From NCBI GenBank assembly GCA_024711295.1, contig JANJTB010000028.1, forward strand, positions 141,164 through 205,163: a DNA stretch of 64,000 nucleotides, written 5' to 3'. This document shows, piece after piece, positions 47,649 to 57,279 of the stretch. The stretch is from a bacterium (GTDB lineage Bacteria > Bacteroidota > Ignavibacteria > Kapaibacteriales > UBA2268). The notes below the pieces were generated by a model. It saw only the letters and a program-made list of their open reading frames with translations, had not been told where the DNA came from and did not search any database. The position numbers were made by a program, and so were the translations under genes. Position 1 is the stretch's first letter, and each line of letters starts with the position of its first letter.

Positions 47649-48020
47649 ATGGATGAGTTTTTAAAAATAAGCAAAGCCATTTCTGACAGAAACAGGGTTA
47701 GAATTTTAAAAATGCTTGAAGTAAAACCTTTATGCGTATGTGAGATTACTAATATTTTGAACGTTGCTAATTCGACAGTATCAAATCATCTATCAATACT
47801 TAAAGAATCTGGCTTAATTATTGACAAAAAAGATGGCAAGTGGGTTGAATATCAAATAAATAAAGGTAAGTCTAAAGAATTACAAAATGAAGTATTGGGA
47901 TTGGTTTCAAAATATCTAAACGATGAAGATGAAACAATTAACGACGTTATTAGCTGCAGAAAAGTTAACAGACTTGAGATAAGTATGCTAAATAATAATA
48001 TTGAAAAGCTTCAAGACTAA
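47649..48020 (+). CDS. arsR: ArsR-family metalloregulator
   Basis: 123 residues with a winged helix (ISKAISDRNRVRILKMLEVKPLCVCEITNILNVANSTVSNHLSILKESGLIIDKKDGKWVEYQI). The CVC motif in LCVCEIT is the classical arsenite-binding pair of ArsR. It would repress the operon and leave the DNA when As(III) binds. It is the first gene of a tight six-gene run (next start 4 bp after its stop), and an upstream dyad is a likely operator. Extra C-terminal residues (YLNDEDETINDVISC) are unassigned. Confidence 0.92.
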   Translation: MDEFLKISKAISDRNRVRILKMLEVKPLCVCEITNILNVANSTVSNHLSILKESGLIIDKKDGKWVEYQINKGKSKELQNEVLGLVSKYLNDEDETINDVISCRKVNRLEISMLNNNIEKLQD

Positions 48021-48024
48021 TATC

Positions 48025-49329
48025 ATGGATTGGAAACAAGAATGGAAGATATTGGCTACATTAGGAGGAATATTCCTGGCATTCTTTTATCTTCCTGTTG
48101 GAGAAATGAGGTTTGATAATGCTGTTTTCGAAGCATTATATTTGGCAAAATGGTACGCTCAGGAGCATGTTGTTTTTTGTCTTATACCCGCATTTTTCAT
48201 TGCCGGTGCCATCAGTGTATTTCTGAGTCAGCAATCAGTAATGAAATATCTCGGAGCAAAAGCAAACAAGGTGATAGCTTATGGCGTTGCATCAGTATCA
48301 GGAAGTATTTTGGCTGTTTGTTCTTGTACAGTTTTGCCATTATTTACAGGTATTTACAGAATGGGTGCCGGTTTAGGTCCAGCTGTTGCATTCCTGTATT
48401 CAGGTCCTGCAATAAATGTACTGGCGATAATTTTAACAGCAAAAATACTTGGAGTGGAAATAGGTATTGCACGTGCTGTAGGTGCAGTTTTATTCAGTAT
48501 TGTTATCGGATTGATAATGCATTTCATTTATCGTAAAGAGGAGATTCAGAAAGTAAATGATTTTGCAGAATTACCCGAGACTGAGAGTGGAAGGTCGCTA
48601 TGGCAAAATGCAGTTTATTTTGCATTAATGATTTTCGTTCTCATTTTCTCAAATTGGGGAAAAGCAGACCAAAGTGAAACATTCTTTTATACTATTTATA
48701 ATTTGAAGTGGATACTAACATCAATCAGTGGATTATTATTAGCAATCGTAATGGTGTTGTGGTTTAAGGTATCAATTAAAAGAACTATAATAGCAATTGT
48801 ACCAGTGGTTGGAGTAGCGTACTTTTTCAGTGAAATACCTATGGTGCCTTTTGCTTTTGCAATGATTGCATTAGCTTGGCTCACTGCAACTGACAAAGGA
48901 AATGAGGATATGCAGGAATGGATTGCATCAAGTTGGGACTTTGCAAAACAAATTTCTCCACTACTGGTTTGGGGTGTGCTTATTGCCGGATTTGCTCTTG
49001 GGCGTCCGGGTAACGAAGGTATAATTCCATCGGTATGGATAAGTGATTTAGTAGGTGGAAATTCTTTGTTTGCTAACTTCTTTGCTTCTATTGTTGGAGC
49101 ATTTATGTATTTTGCAACCTTGACAGAGGTGCCGATTGTACAGGGATTAATCGGTAGCGGAATGGGTAAAGGACCAGCACTTGCTTTATTACTTGCCGGG
49201 CCTGCCCTGTCTCTTCCTAATATGTTAGTTATTAGGAGTGTAATAGGAACTCAGAAAACTATAGTTTTTGTTTCACTTGTTATAGTTATGGCTACAATTT
49301 CAGGCTTTGTTTTTGGCTTGTTTTATTAA
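48025..49329 (+). CDS. COG0701-family permease (ArsP/SO_0444-like)
   Basis: About 434 residues from ATG 48025 (a TTG at 48001 would overlap arsR). Multiple membrane helices and the duplicated permease motifs SVSGSILAVCSCTVLPLFTG and GLIGSGMGKGPALALLLAGPALSLPN place it in COG0701 (DUF318). Relatives include ArsP, which exports methylated arsenicals, and a Cu/Zn exporter. The Cys pair in VCSCT is the likely ligand site. Its position inside the ars operon supports arsenical transport, but the exact substrate is inferred. Confidence 0.88.
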   Translation: MDWKQEWKILATLGGIFLAFFYLPVGEMRFDNAVFEALYLAKWYAQEHVVFCLIPAFFIAGAISVFLSQQSVMKYLGAKANKVIAYGVASVSGSILAVCSCTVLPLFTGIYRMGAGLGPAVAFLYSGPAINVLAIILTAKILGVEIGIARAVGAVLFSIVIGLIMHFIYRKEEIQKVNDFAELPETESGRSLWQNAVYFALMIFVLIFSNWGKADQSETFFYTIYNLKWILTSISGLLLAIVMVLWFKVSIKRTIIAIVPVVGVAYFFSEIPMVPFAFAMIALAWLTATDKGNEDMQEWIASSWDFAKQISPLLVWGVLIAGFALGRPGNEGIIPSVWISDLVGGNSLFANFFASIVGAFMYFATLTEVPIVQGLIGSGMGKGPALALLLAGPALSLPNMLVIRSVIGTQKTIVFVSLVIVMATISGFVFGLFY

Positions 49330-49349
49330 ATTTTTTAAGGATTAATCAT

Positions 49350-49589
49350 ATGCTGAACATTAAAGTATTAGGAACGGGTTGTTCAAAATGTCTTAAACTC
49401 GAGAATAATGTAAAAGATACTATAGCTCTGTTAGGAATTGATGCTGTGGTTGAAAAAGTAAGTGATTTGAATAAAATTATGAGCTTTGGAGTATTGATGA
49501 CTCCCGGTCTAGTAATTAACGAAAAAGTAGTTTCTTTTGGTAGAGTTTTAAGTGTTAAAGATATTGCTGAACTAATTAATAAAGGATAA
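49350..49589 (+). CDS. Small thioredoxin-fold redox disulfide protein
   Basis: 79 residues, standard for the 'redox-active disulfide protein 2' family. The active site is CSKC (KVLGTGCSKCLKLENNV), with the cis-Pro region VLMTPGLVINEKV near residue 52. Such proteins follow COG0701 permeases in many ars or metal operons and probably pass electrons or bind the metalloid. It lies 21 bp after the permease and 5 bp before the ArsF-like gene. Confidence 0.92.
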   Translation: MLNIKVLGTGCSKCLKLENNVKDTIALLGIDAVVEKVSDLNKIMSFGVLMTPGLVINEKVVSFGRVLSVKDIAELINKG

Positions 49590-49593
49590 AAAA

Positions 49594-50004
49594 ATGAAAA
49601 AAATTGTAGTTTTTGTATTGCTATTAGCTTCAATTATATTTGTAGCAAAAATTAATGCAGCTGATAAACCTGAGCTGATAAAAATTATGTATTTTCACGG
49701 TACAACAAGATGCGAAGGTTGTATAGCTATTGAGAGTAACATTACCAGAAGTGTTGATGCATTGTATTCCGAAGAAAGGAAAAATGGGAAAATAATTTTT
49801 GAATCCATTGATTTTCTGGCAGAGGGAAATGAAAAATTTACTGATGCTTATCAGCTCGAAACTCAAACACTTATTATAAGCAAAATTGTAGATGGTAAAG
49901 AAGTTCGATGGGTTAATCTCGATAAAGTTTGGGATTACGCAGCAAGTTTTCCGAAAATGAAAAAGTATATTGACAAAGAAGTCAGGAAACTTATTAAATC
50001 ATAA
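49594..50004 (+). CDS. ArsF-like exported redox protein
   Basis: 136 residues with a signal peptide ([23 protein letters not shown]). The mature start [21 protein letters not shown] carries a CxxC pair in the pattern found for 'nitrophenyl compound nitroreductase subunit ArsF family' proteins. I infer a periplasmic redox or metalloid-binding role beside the arsenical transporters. It is 5 bp after the disulfide protein and 6 bp before the ACR3 pump. Confidence 0.85.
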   Translation: MKKIVVFVLLLASIIFVAKINAADKPELIKIMYFHGTTRCEGCIAIESNITRSVDALYSEERKNGKIIFESIDFLAEGNEKFTDAYQLETQTLIISKIVDGKEVRWVNLDKVWDYAASFPKMKKYIDKEVRKLIKS

Positions 50005-50009
50005 TTTAT

Positions 50010-51092
50010 ATGAGCAAGTTAACAAAAAAATTAAGTTTCTTGGATAGGTACCTTACATTGTGGATATTTCTTGCAATGATTATGGGTGTATTAGTAGGTT
50101 ATTCAATTCCAGGGATAGTCAGTTTTTGGAACCAATTTAATTCAGGAACAACAAATATTCCAATTGCAATTGGTTTGATTATAATGATGTATCCACCACT
50201 TGCCAAAGTAAGATACGAAGATTTAGGAGATGTTTTTCGTAATTTCAGAGTACTTTCTTTATCGTTGGTACAGAATTGGATAATCGGTCCTGTGTTGATG
50301 TTCTTCTTAGCAATTATTTTTCTTCAAGATTTTCCGGCTTATATGAATGGACTAATCTTAATCGGATTAGCTCGTTGTATAGCGATGGTAATTGTTTGGA
50401 ATGAATTAGCAAAAGGCGATACTGAATATGCAGCAGGATTGGTAGCATTTAATTCAATATTCCAGGTATTATTTTTCTCAATATATGCATATGTATTCAT
50501 TACAATACTGCCGGGTTGGTTCGGGCTTGAGGGTGCTGAAGTAGACATAACCATTGGTCAGATAGCCGAAAGCGTATTTATTTATCTGGGAGTGCCTTTT
50601 ATAGCCGGAATTATAACCAGATTCTCGCTGATAAAGTTAAAAAGTAAGGAGTGGTATCATAATGAATTTATTCCCAAAATCAGCCCACTTACTCTCGTTG
50701 CTCTTTTATTTACAATTATTGTGATGTTCTCGTTAAAAGGTGAACTAATAATCGAAATTCCTTTTGATGTTGTAAGAATTGCAATCCCATTATTGATATA
50801 TTTCGTTATAATGTTCCTTATTTCGTTCTATATGGGCAGAAAAATCGGAGCAGATTATTCTAAAACTGCAACACTTTCATTTACTGCTGCAAGTAATAAT
50901 TTTGAACTTGCTATTGCAGTAGCAATAGCAGTATTTGGTATTAATTCCGGTGAAGCTTTTGCAGCTGTTATTGGTCCACTGGTTGAAGTTCCAGTATTGA
51001 TTTCCTTAGTCAACGCTTCGCTTTATTTTCAAAAGAAATATTTTAAAAATCCTGAAAGAAGTACCTTGAATAATCCTGATTTATGTCCATAA
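50010..51092 (+). CDS. acr3: ACR3-family arsenite efflux pump
   Basis: 360 residues with ten predicted membrane helices. Family marks include [19 protein letters not shown], the conserved Cys region [19 protein letters not shown] (catalytic Cys), and [24 protein letters not shown] with the [21 protein letters not shown] end. It exports As(III) by proton exchange. It sits between the ArsF-like protein and the phosphatase-type arsenate reductase, giving a reduce-and-export pair. Confidence 0.96.
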   Translation: MSKLTKKLSFLDRYLTLWIFLAMIMGVLVGYSIPGIVSFWNQFNSGTTNIPIAIGLIIMMYPPLAKVRYEDLGDVFRNFRVLSLSLVQNWIIGPVLMFFLAIIFLQDFPAYMNGLILIGLARCIAMVIVWNELAKGDTEYAAGLVAFNSIFQVLFFSIYAYVFITILPGWFGLEGAEVDITIGQIAESVFIYLGVPFIAGIITRFSLIKLKSKEWYHNEFIPKISPLTLVALLFTIIVMFSLKGELIIEIPFDVVRIAIPLLIYFVIMFLISFYMGRKIGADYSKTATLSFTAASNNFELAIAVAIAVFGINSGEAFAAVIGPLVEVPVLISLVNASLYFQKKYFKNPERSTLNNPDLCP

Positions 51093-51121
51093 TTTTATTT
51101 ATTTAATGAAGAGAAAAAAAG

Positions 51122-51763
51122 ATGCGTGAATCAAATTTCTATCCAAAATTATTACTGAGTGTCGAAGAACTATTGAAAAACTTTTCTTCTATTCCTGAAA
51201 AACGTAAAATTGAGCTTGAAAAAATTGCTGAAATTCTAAAGCAGACTTTGCTTGATACTAACAAAGTTGAAATGATATTCATTTGTACTCACAATTCCCG
51301 CAGAAGTCATTTAGCACAAATATGGACTACTTTAGCTTCCAAATACTTTGGTATAAATAATTTTTACACATATTCAGGTGGTACCGAATCTACTGAGTTT
51401 AATCATAGATGTGTCAAAGCTTTGACAAGTGTTGGTTTTCACATTAATGCTACTACAATTGGCATTAATCCGACATATATATGTAAATACAATGAAACTG
51501 AAGAGTCAATTACAGTATTTTCAAAAATATATAACGATTCCTCAAACCCTAAGGATAATTTTATTGCAATAATGGTATGTACTGATGCTGACGATGAGTG
51601 CCCATTTGTTATCGGTGCAAAACACAGAATTTCATTACCTTATGACGACCCCAAATTATATGATAATACTGAACTTGAAGAGAGCAAGTATTCAGAACGT
51701 AACAAACAGATTGGAACAGAAATGTTGTATATGATATCAAGTTTAAAAAATTTATTATCTTAA
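51122..51763 (+). CDS. Arsenate reductase-type low-molecular-weight phosphatase
   Basis: 213 residues. The CX5R(S) loop FICTHNSRRSHLAQ (Cys55, Arg61) is that of low-molecular-weight tyrosine phosphatases and thioredoxin-linked arsenate reductases. A later CTDADDECPF and LPYDDPKLY give resolving-Cys and DP-acid candidates. About 50 N-terminal helical residues are an addition to the usual 130-150 residue core. It would turn arsenate to arsenite for the adjacent ACR3 pump; the reductase function is inferred from context. Last gene of the ars run, with no clear terminator. Confidence 0.85.
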   Translation: MRESNFYPKLLLSVEELLKNFSSIPEKRKIELEKIAEILKQTLLDTNKVEMIFICTHNSRRSHLAQIWTTLASKYFGINNFYTYSGGTESTEFNHRCVKALTSVGFHINATTIGINPTYICKYNETEESITVFSKIYNDSSNPKDNFIAIMVCTDADDECPFVIGAKHRISLPYDDPKLYDNTELEESKYSERNKQIGTEMLYMISSLKNLLS

Positions 51764-52185
51764 AGAATTCTATAAAAATGGTCCACTCAGACGGAGCATT
51801 ACATTTGAAAACGAAATTCACTAAACAACCAACAACATACCTTACTAAACTTTCGGCTATATCATGCTCGATACTCTGGGTGTAGGCGGCAGAAAATTCA
51901 AAAATTGGCAATGAATATGTAGAAAAATAATGTGATTTATACCATCGTTAATTGTCAATTATCAATAAAAACAATTCAATTAGCGTTCGACACGCTGTGG
52001 GAGAAGGATTAAGATTGAGATTGGATAAAGCTATGATTTACATGTAACAATTCAGTTTGAAGTAAGCGTAATTTCAATTCATGGAATCTAGGATTTTTTA
52101 CTTGGCTACAAAGTTAAAGGGAAATGACTATAATGCTAATTCTCTGTTTAAAGAATAACTAAAAATAATAATCGTCTAGAATTAA
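51764..52185. other. Non-coding gap between ars and RND operons
   Basis: 422 bp. I find no credible gene, tRNA or strong terminator. A minus-strand frame of about 100 codons that ends inside the phosphatase gene has no recognisable domain. The stretch may hold decayed sequence and the promoter of the RND efflux operon. Confidence 0.4.
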
Positions 52186-52611
52186 GTGAAAGTAAACTAC
52201 AAAATATTATTATTGGTATTGGCTTATGCAATGAATTTCTTGCATGACATTCATCCGCATGAGCACAGCAATCATAAAAGCAGTAGCTTTATATATGATT
52301 TTACAGGGATATTTTCGCATAATCATGATGAACCAGATTCAGAGCATGACGATAATCAAACAGATAAGCATCCTTTCCCACATACACATTTACTGCAGGG
52401 GCACACGCTTGTACAAACAATCAGCACCGTAGTTGTAAAATTTGCCACTGGTCTTGATTACATCATTTGCTGTAGGTTCGAGCCTACCAACATAGCAGAT
52501 GTAACCAAGAGTACTTATCTTATTGATAAACTAATCTACTATGAATCAGCTTGGGGTACAAAAATGATGCTACGTGCCCCTCCACATATCTTCAAATCAT
52601 ACTTTTCTTGA
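52186..52611 (+). CDS. Small His-rich exported protein before RND efflux genes
   Basis: 141 residues from a GTG. The hydrophobic leader (YKILLLVLAYAMNFLHDIHP) is followed by clusters of His and Asp/Glu (HEHSNHKSSS, FSHNHDEPDSEHDD, HPFPHTHLLQGH), which suit a metal-binding role in the periplasm. Similar small His-rich ORFs often precede CzcB/CusB-type genes in Bacteroidota. The C-terminal 50 residues are less typical. It is 37 bp before the RND adaptor. No known family is assigned. Confidence 0.6.
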   Translation: MKVNYKILLLVLAYAMNFLHDIHPHEHSNHKSSSFIYDFTGIFSHNHDEPDSEHDDNQTDKHPFPHTHLLQGHTLVQTISTVVVKFATGLDYIICCRFEPTNIADVTKSTYLIDKLIYYESAWGTKMMLRAPPHIFKSYFS

Positions 52612-52648
52612 TTTTTAAAATTATTAATTAATTGTATTAGGAGAAAAT

Positions 52649-54169
52649 ATGGCTAAATATTTGTGTTTAGTCTTGTTCGTGCTATTATTGGCATGTTCAA
52701 AAACCAGATTTGAAGATCACGACCACAGTCACGACCATTCGGAAGCAACTGCCCACGATCATGGACACTCGCACGGAGATGGTGAAATTGATAACTTGAA
52801 GATTACGAAATTCTCTGATAAATACGAGATTTTTGCAGAAATAAATCCATTTGTAGTTGGCAACGAATCTGAATTTATTATTCATTACACCAAATTATCT
52901 GACTTTAAACCAGTGGTCAAAGGTGAACTAAACATCGTAATAACCGACAACGGAAATGATGTAATTAAAATTGACAACCCATCAAGACCGGGCATTTTCC
53001 TCGCAAAGTATAAGCCACAAAAAATCGGGAATTTTGATATTCTATTCGTCCTCAACAGCGATAATATTTCTGATACAATTATGGTTGATAATCTAATATG
53101 TTACAATACAAAAGAAGAGGCTAAGCAAGCATCATCAGCGCAAGATGAAGGCATTGTATTTCTGAAAGAAGAAGCATGGAAAATTGATTTCGGACTCGAA
53201 AAAATAGTAATGACGAATTTTAGCAATACAATAAAGGCGACTGCAAAGGTAGTTTATAATCCTAAAGATTTTGTAAATATTACTGCAAGTACTTCGGGCA
53301 TTGTTGAAATATTAGATATTTCACTTGTTGAGGGAAGAGCAGTATCGAAAGGTAGCCAGCTGTTTGTAATTAAGCCAAATTCCACAAGAGATGATAATTA
53401 TGAAGTAAGATACGAGCAAGCAAAGTCTGAATTATCCAGAGTGAAGAAGGATTTTGCCAGAATATCCGAATTATTTTCATCAAAACTGACCTCAGAAAAA
53501 GAATATTTGGAATCGAAATCTGCACTCGAAAGTGCAGAGATAATTTTCAAGAATTACTCTAAATATTCTGATGGCAGGTCTAACATTGTAAAAGCACCAG
53601 CAGGTGGAATTATTGCAAAACTTATGATTGCATCAGGGCAGTTTGTCGAGGCAGGTACACAAATAGCAGTGATTGCAAACAGCGAATCTCTTGTACTTGA
53701 AATTGACATCCCAAAAAATGACATGCATAAATTGGGTAAGGTAAGCACAATTAATCTCATTGACTACAAACAAACCCATGATTTGTCAAGCTTTGGTCTG
53801 AGTCAGATTGGTCAACCAATGTTATCTAATAACTCAACCCTCGCAACCATAAGATATTTGTTTAAAAACAAAATGGGCCTGTTGCCAAATTCAGTAGTTG
53901 ATGTTTATGTGAAAGGAACTATAGTAGAAAACTCGCTTACAGTACCAAAGGAATCAGTTTGGGAAGATCAGGGGCATTATTATGTTTTTGTCCAAAAGAA
54001 CGGTGAACTATTTGAAAAAAGAGAGGTACAGACAGGCGGATTTGACGGACTCAGATACCAAATATCCGGTGGACTGAATTTTGGAGAGGTAGTCGTAACC
54101 AAGGGTTCATACAGAGTAATGTTGGCATCAAAGTCATCTGAGTTACCTTCAAATTCTCATACTCACTAA
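52649..54169 (+). CDS. RND efflux periplasmic adaptor (CusB/CzcB type) with His-rich N-terminus
   Basis: 506 residues. Lipobox leader (FVLLLACSK), then a His/Asp-rich stretch at residues about 24-50 (DHDHSHDHSEATAHDHGHSH) that probably binds metal. A beta-domain follows, then membrane-fusion-protein parts: a lipoyl-like/barrel start (VNITASTSGIVEILDISLVEGRAV), an alpha-hairpin (EQAKSELSRVKKDFARISELFSSKLTSEKEYLESKSALESAE) and the second barrel half (NIVKAPAGGIIAKLMIASGQFV). The adaptor bridges pump and outer channel. It lies 12 bp before the pump gene. Confidence 0.92.
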   Translation: MAKYLCLVLFVLLLACSKTRFEDHDHSHDHSEATAHDHGHSHGDGEIDNLKITKFSDKYEIFAEINPFVVGNESEFIIHYTKLSDFKPVVKGELNIVITDNGNDVIKIDNPSRPGIFLAKYKPQKIGNFDILFVLNSDNISDTIMVDNLICYNTKEEAKQASSAQDEGIVFLKEEAWKIDFGLEKIVMTNFSNTIKATAKVVYNPKDFVNITASTSGIVEILDISLVEGRAVSKGSQLFVIKPNSTRDDNYEVRYEQAKSELSRVKKDFARISELFSSKLTSEKEYLESKSALESAEIIFKNYSKYSDGRSNIVKAPAGGIIAKLMIASGQFVEAGTQIAVIANSESLVLEIDIPKNDMHKLGKVSTINLIDYKQTHDLSSFGLSQIGQPMLSNNSTLATIRYLFKNKMGLLPNSVVDVYVKGTIVENSLTVPKESVWEDQGHYYVFVQKNGELFEKREVQTGGFDGLRYQISGGLNFGEVVVTKGSYRVMLASKSSELPSNSHTH

Positions 54170-54180
54170 GGATACCCGTT

Positions 54181-57100
54181 ATGTTAAATAAAATACTTGA
54201 CTTCTCACTTAGAAACAGGATTGCAATTCTCTTAGCAGGATTAGTGATAATGGGCTTAGGGACTTTTGTTGCTACCAATATGGAGGTAGACATCTTTCCG
54301 GATTTGAGTGCTCCTACAGTGGTAATTATGACTGATGCTAAAGGTATGGCACCTGATGAAGTTGAAAAAATGGTGACATTCCAAATCGAAACGGCTGTAA
54401 ATGGCGCACCAAATGTAAGAAGGGTTAGGTCTAACTCAACACTGGGCTTTTCGATTGTGTGGGTTGAATTTGACTGGGGTACAGATATATATAAAGCGAG
54501 GCAAACAATAACCGAGAAATTAACACAGATAAGCGGAAATTTCCCTGAAGGTGTAAATGCCCCTATACTTGCTCCACAGACTTCACTATTGGGTGAAATA
54601 ATGATATTTGCAATGAGTTCTGACTCTCTCAGCTCGATGGATTTAAGAACTTACGCAGACTGGAACGTAAAACCCAGAATACTTGCGCTAGGAGGCATAG
54701 CACAAGTATTGATTTTGGGTGGAGACGAAAAGCAATATCAAATTCAGGCTGATAACCAAAAGATGAAGCAGTTTGATGTTTCCTTTGATGAATTGGCGGA
54801 GATTTGTCGGAATTTTAACTCAAATTCAAATGGTGGCATTCTCAATCAATTTGGTAATGAATACATTATTAGAGGATTAGTCAAAACAAACAACATTTCT
54901 GAGCTCGAAAACTCTGTAGTGAAATTGGTTAACGGTTCACCAATAAAGCTGTCGGATATCGCTGAGATTAAAATTGCTCCTTCCCAAAAGATTAATGATG
55001 CTTCTTACAACTCCGGTAATGTAGTAATAATTACTGTTGTAAAACAGTCTGATGTAAGCACTGTAGAATTATCAGATAAGATAATTAAAAATCTTGACGA
55101 CTTGAAGAAATCGGCACCTGTACATCTTGAATTCCATACAGAGCCATTCAATCAGGCAGATTTCATTAATATATCCATAAATAATGTTACCAAAGCTCTG
55201 TTCGAAGGTGCAGTTTTTGTCATTATTATACTTTTCTTTTTTTTACTCAGCGTCAGAACGACTTTTATTTCAGTTGTAGCTATTCCTCTTTCTTTAATGA
55301 CCACAGTATTATTGATGAAGATACTTGATATGAGTATTAATACAATGAGCTTGGGTGGAATGGCAATTGCCATCGGCTCGCTAGTTGATGATGCAATTAT
55401 TGACGTTGAAAATGTTTATAAGAGATTGAAGGAAAATTCGAAATTAGCTCCTGATTTGCGTAGGAAATCATTGTTAGTTATATTTGATGCATCAATGGAG
55501 ATAAGGGCATCTATAATCAATGCAACCATAATAATCATTATTGCATTCCTGCCCTTGTTTTTCCTTAGCGGTATTGAGGGGCGTCTTCTACAACCTCTTG
55601 GCATAGCATATATAGTATCACTAGTTTCATCATTAATAGTATCTATAACAATTACTCCCGTGCTTTGCAGCTATTTGATTACTAATCAAAAATTACTGAT
55701 TAAAAATGAGGGTGATAACAAATTTGTTACATTTTTGAAATTTCTATACAAAAAGACCTTGCTTGTTACATTTACTTTCAAAAAAACATTATTGATAACA
55801 ACAGGCATCATATTGCTAATTTCGATAATCTCGTTTTTCTATCTGGGTAGGAACTTTTTACCAACATTCAACGAGGGCTCACTTACAATTGTAGTTGCCT
55901 CAACTCCCGGGATTTCGATTGATGAATCAATAAAAATTGGCAGACAGGCAGAGGAAGCCTTGCTAAGTATTCCGGAGGTTATTTCAACAGCAAGAAAAAG
56001 CGGCAGAGCAGAGCTTTCGGAACACTCATTCGGCTCGAGTGTGTCTGAAATCGAGGTTCCATTTAAGTTGAATGAGCGCAGCCGAGATGAATTTTTAGCT
56101 GATGTAAGGAGTAAATTATCTTCAATAACAGGAATAGTATTTAATCTCGGGCAACCCATAAGCCATAGAATTGACCATATCATCTCAGGCGCTAAAACCA
56201 GCATAGCCATTAAGCTTTTTGGATCTAATTTAGAGAAAATGTATGAGCTTGCTAATAAAATTAAATCAGAGATATCCGGTGTCGAAGGCATTGCTGATGT
56301 CAGTGTAGAGCAAATTGTTACCGTACCGCAAATTCATATCAAACCGAATAGAGAAATGTTGGCTAAATTCGGAATTCCGATAATTCACTTTAATGATTTC
56401 ATAAATAATGCTTTTTCGGGATTGGCAGTTGGTAACGTTTACGAAGATGACAAATCATTTGATATCGTCCTGAGATTGAAAGACGAATTTAGAAATAATT
56501 TTGAATCAATTTCAAATGTTTTGATAAGCACACCCACTGGCGAAAAAATCCCATTATCGCAGGTGGCAAATATTGTCTCAACCAAGGGTGCAAATGTCAT
56601 TAACCGTGAGAATGTTAAACGTAAAATACTGATTTCTGCAAATGTTGCTGAGAGAGATGTAAGAAGTGTTGTGAATGATATCAAATTAACAATAGGAAGT
56701 TCAGTCAATCTGCCTGAGAATTATTATGTTGAATATGGAGGGCAATTTGAAAGCGAAGAGCAGGCATCAAGAATAATTCTGATGGTTTCGTTGGTTTCAT
56801 TGATAATCATATTTTTTGTGTTGAATTATGAATTTAAAGACTATATGACCACAAGCATAATTTTAATAAATTTACCGCTGGCATTAATGGGTGGTATAGC
56901 TACATTGTGGTTTTCTTCGGGAATTATGAGCATACCTTCACTAATTGGTTTTATAACACTATTTGGTATTGCAACAAGAAATGGAATATTAATGGTATCA
57001 AGATACAATAAATTGATCGAAGAAGGCTTACAGCTGAAAGATGCAGTAATTAATGGCTCATTAGACCGGCTTAATCCTGTTTTGATGACTGCCATGACAG

Positions 57101-57279
57101 CAGCACTTGCGCTATTGCCTTTGGTATTCGCCGGTGATAAGCCGGGGAATGAAATTCAGAGCCCGATGGCAGAGGTCATTCTAGGTGGTTTGGTTAGCTC
57201 CACTTTGTTAAATTTAATAATACTGCCTGTAGTGTACTATTTAATTATTCACTGGAGAACAAAAAAATGTATAAATTAG
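54181..57279 (+). CDS. Heavy-metal RND efflux pump (CzcA/CusA family)
   Basis: 1032 residues, typical RND size with 12 helices and two large periplasmic loops. Strong markers: NMEVDIFPDLSAPTVVIMTDAKGMAPDEVEKMVTF near the start, the membrane segment GGMAIAIGSLVDDAIIDVENVYKRLKE (helix 4 charge motif), VFVIIILFFFLLSVRTTFISVVAIPLS, and the second-half match GIATRNGILMVSRYNKLIEEGLQ. The family exports Zn, Co, Cd, Ni, Cu or Ag ions. The metal cannot be read from the sequence alone. It is adjacent to the adaptor (12 bp) and overlaps the outer-membrane factor by 13 bp. Confidence 0.94.
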   Translation: MLNKILDFSLRNRIAILLAGLVIMGLGTFVATNMEVDIFPDLSAPTVVIMTDAKGMAPDEVEKMVTFQIETAVNGAPNVRRVRSNSTLGFSIVWVEFDWGTDIYKARQTITEKLTQISGNFPEGVNAPILAPQTSLLGEIMIFAMSSDSLSSMDLRTYADWNVKPRILALGGIAQVLILGGDEKQYQIQADNQKMKQFDVSFDELAEICRNFNSNSNGGILNQFGNEYIIRGLVKTNNISELENSVVKLVNGSPIKLSDIAEIKIAPSQKINDASYNSGNVVIITVVKQSDVSTVELSDKIIKNLDDLKKSAPVHLEFHTEPFNQADFINISINNVTKALFEGAVFVIIILFFFLLSVRTTFISVVAIPLSLMTTVLLMKILDMSINTMSLGGMAIAIGSLVDDAIIDVENVYKRLKENSKLAPDLRRKSLLVIFDASMEIRASIINATIIIIIAFLPLFFLSGIEGRLLQPLGIAYIVSLVSSLIVSITITPVLCSYLITNQKLLIKNEGDNKFVTFLKFLYKKTLLVTFTFKKTLLITTGIILLISIISFFYLGRNFLPTFNEGSLTIVVASTPGISIDESIKIGRQAEEALLSIPEVISTARKSGRAELSEHSFGSSVSEIEVPFKLNERSRDEFLADVRSKLSSITGIVFNLGQPISHRIDHIISGAKTSIAIKLFGSNLEKMYELANKIKSEISGVEGIADVSVEQIVTVPQIHIKPNREMLAKFGIPIIHFNDFINNAFSGLAVGNVYEDDKSFDIVLRLKDEFRNNFESISNVLISTPTGEKIPLSQVANIVSTKGANVINRENVKRKILISANVAERDVRSVVNDIKLTIGSSVNLPENYYVEYGGQFESEEQASRIILMVSLVSLIIIFFVLNYEFKDYMTTSIILINLPLALMGGIATLWFSSGIMSIPSLIGFITLFGIATRNGILMVSRYNKLIEEGLQLKDAVINGSLDRLNPVLMTAMTAALALLPLVFAGDKPGNEIQSPMAEVILGGLVSSTLLNLIILPVVYYLIIHWRTKKCIN

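Noticed and set aside
48150..48536. Plus-strand ORF inside the permease gene
   Set aside because: Cys-rich shadow frame of the clear COG0701 permease.
51609..51911. Minus-strand ORF overlapping the phosphatase gene end
   Set aside because: Overlaps a well-supported gene on the other strand and has no recognisable domain.
52472..52487. T-arm-like sequence GTAGGTTCGAGCCTAC, possible tRNA
   Set aside because: No anticodon arm or acceptor partner can be built around it, and it lies inside the His-rich ORF; perhaps a tRNA-derived fragment, not a tRNA gene.
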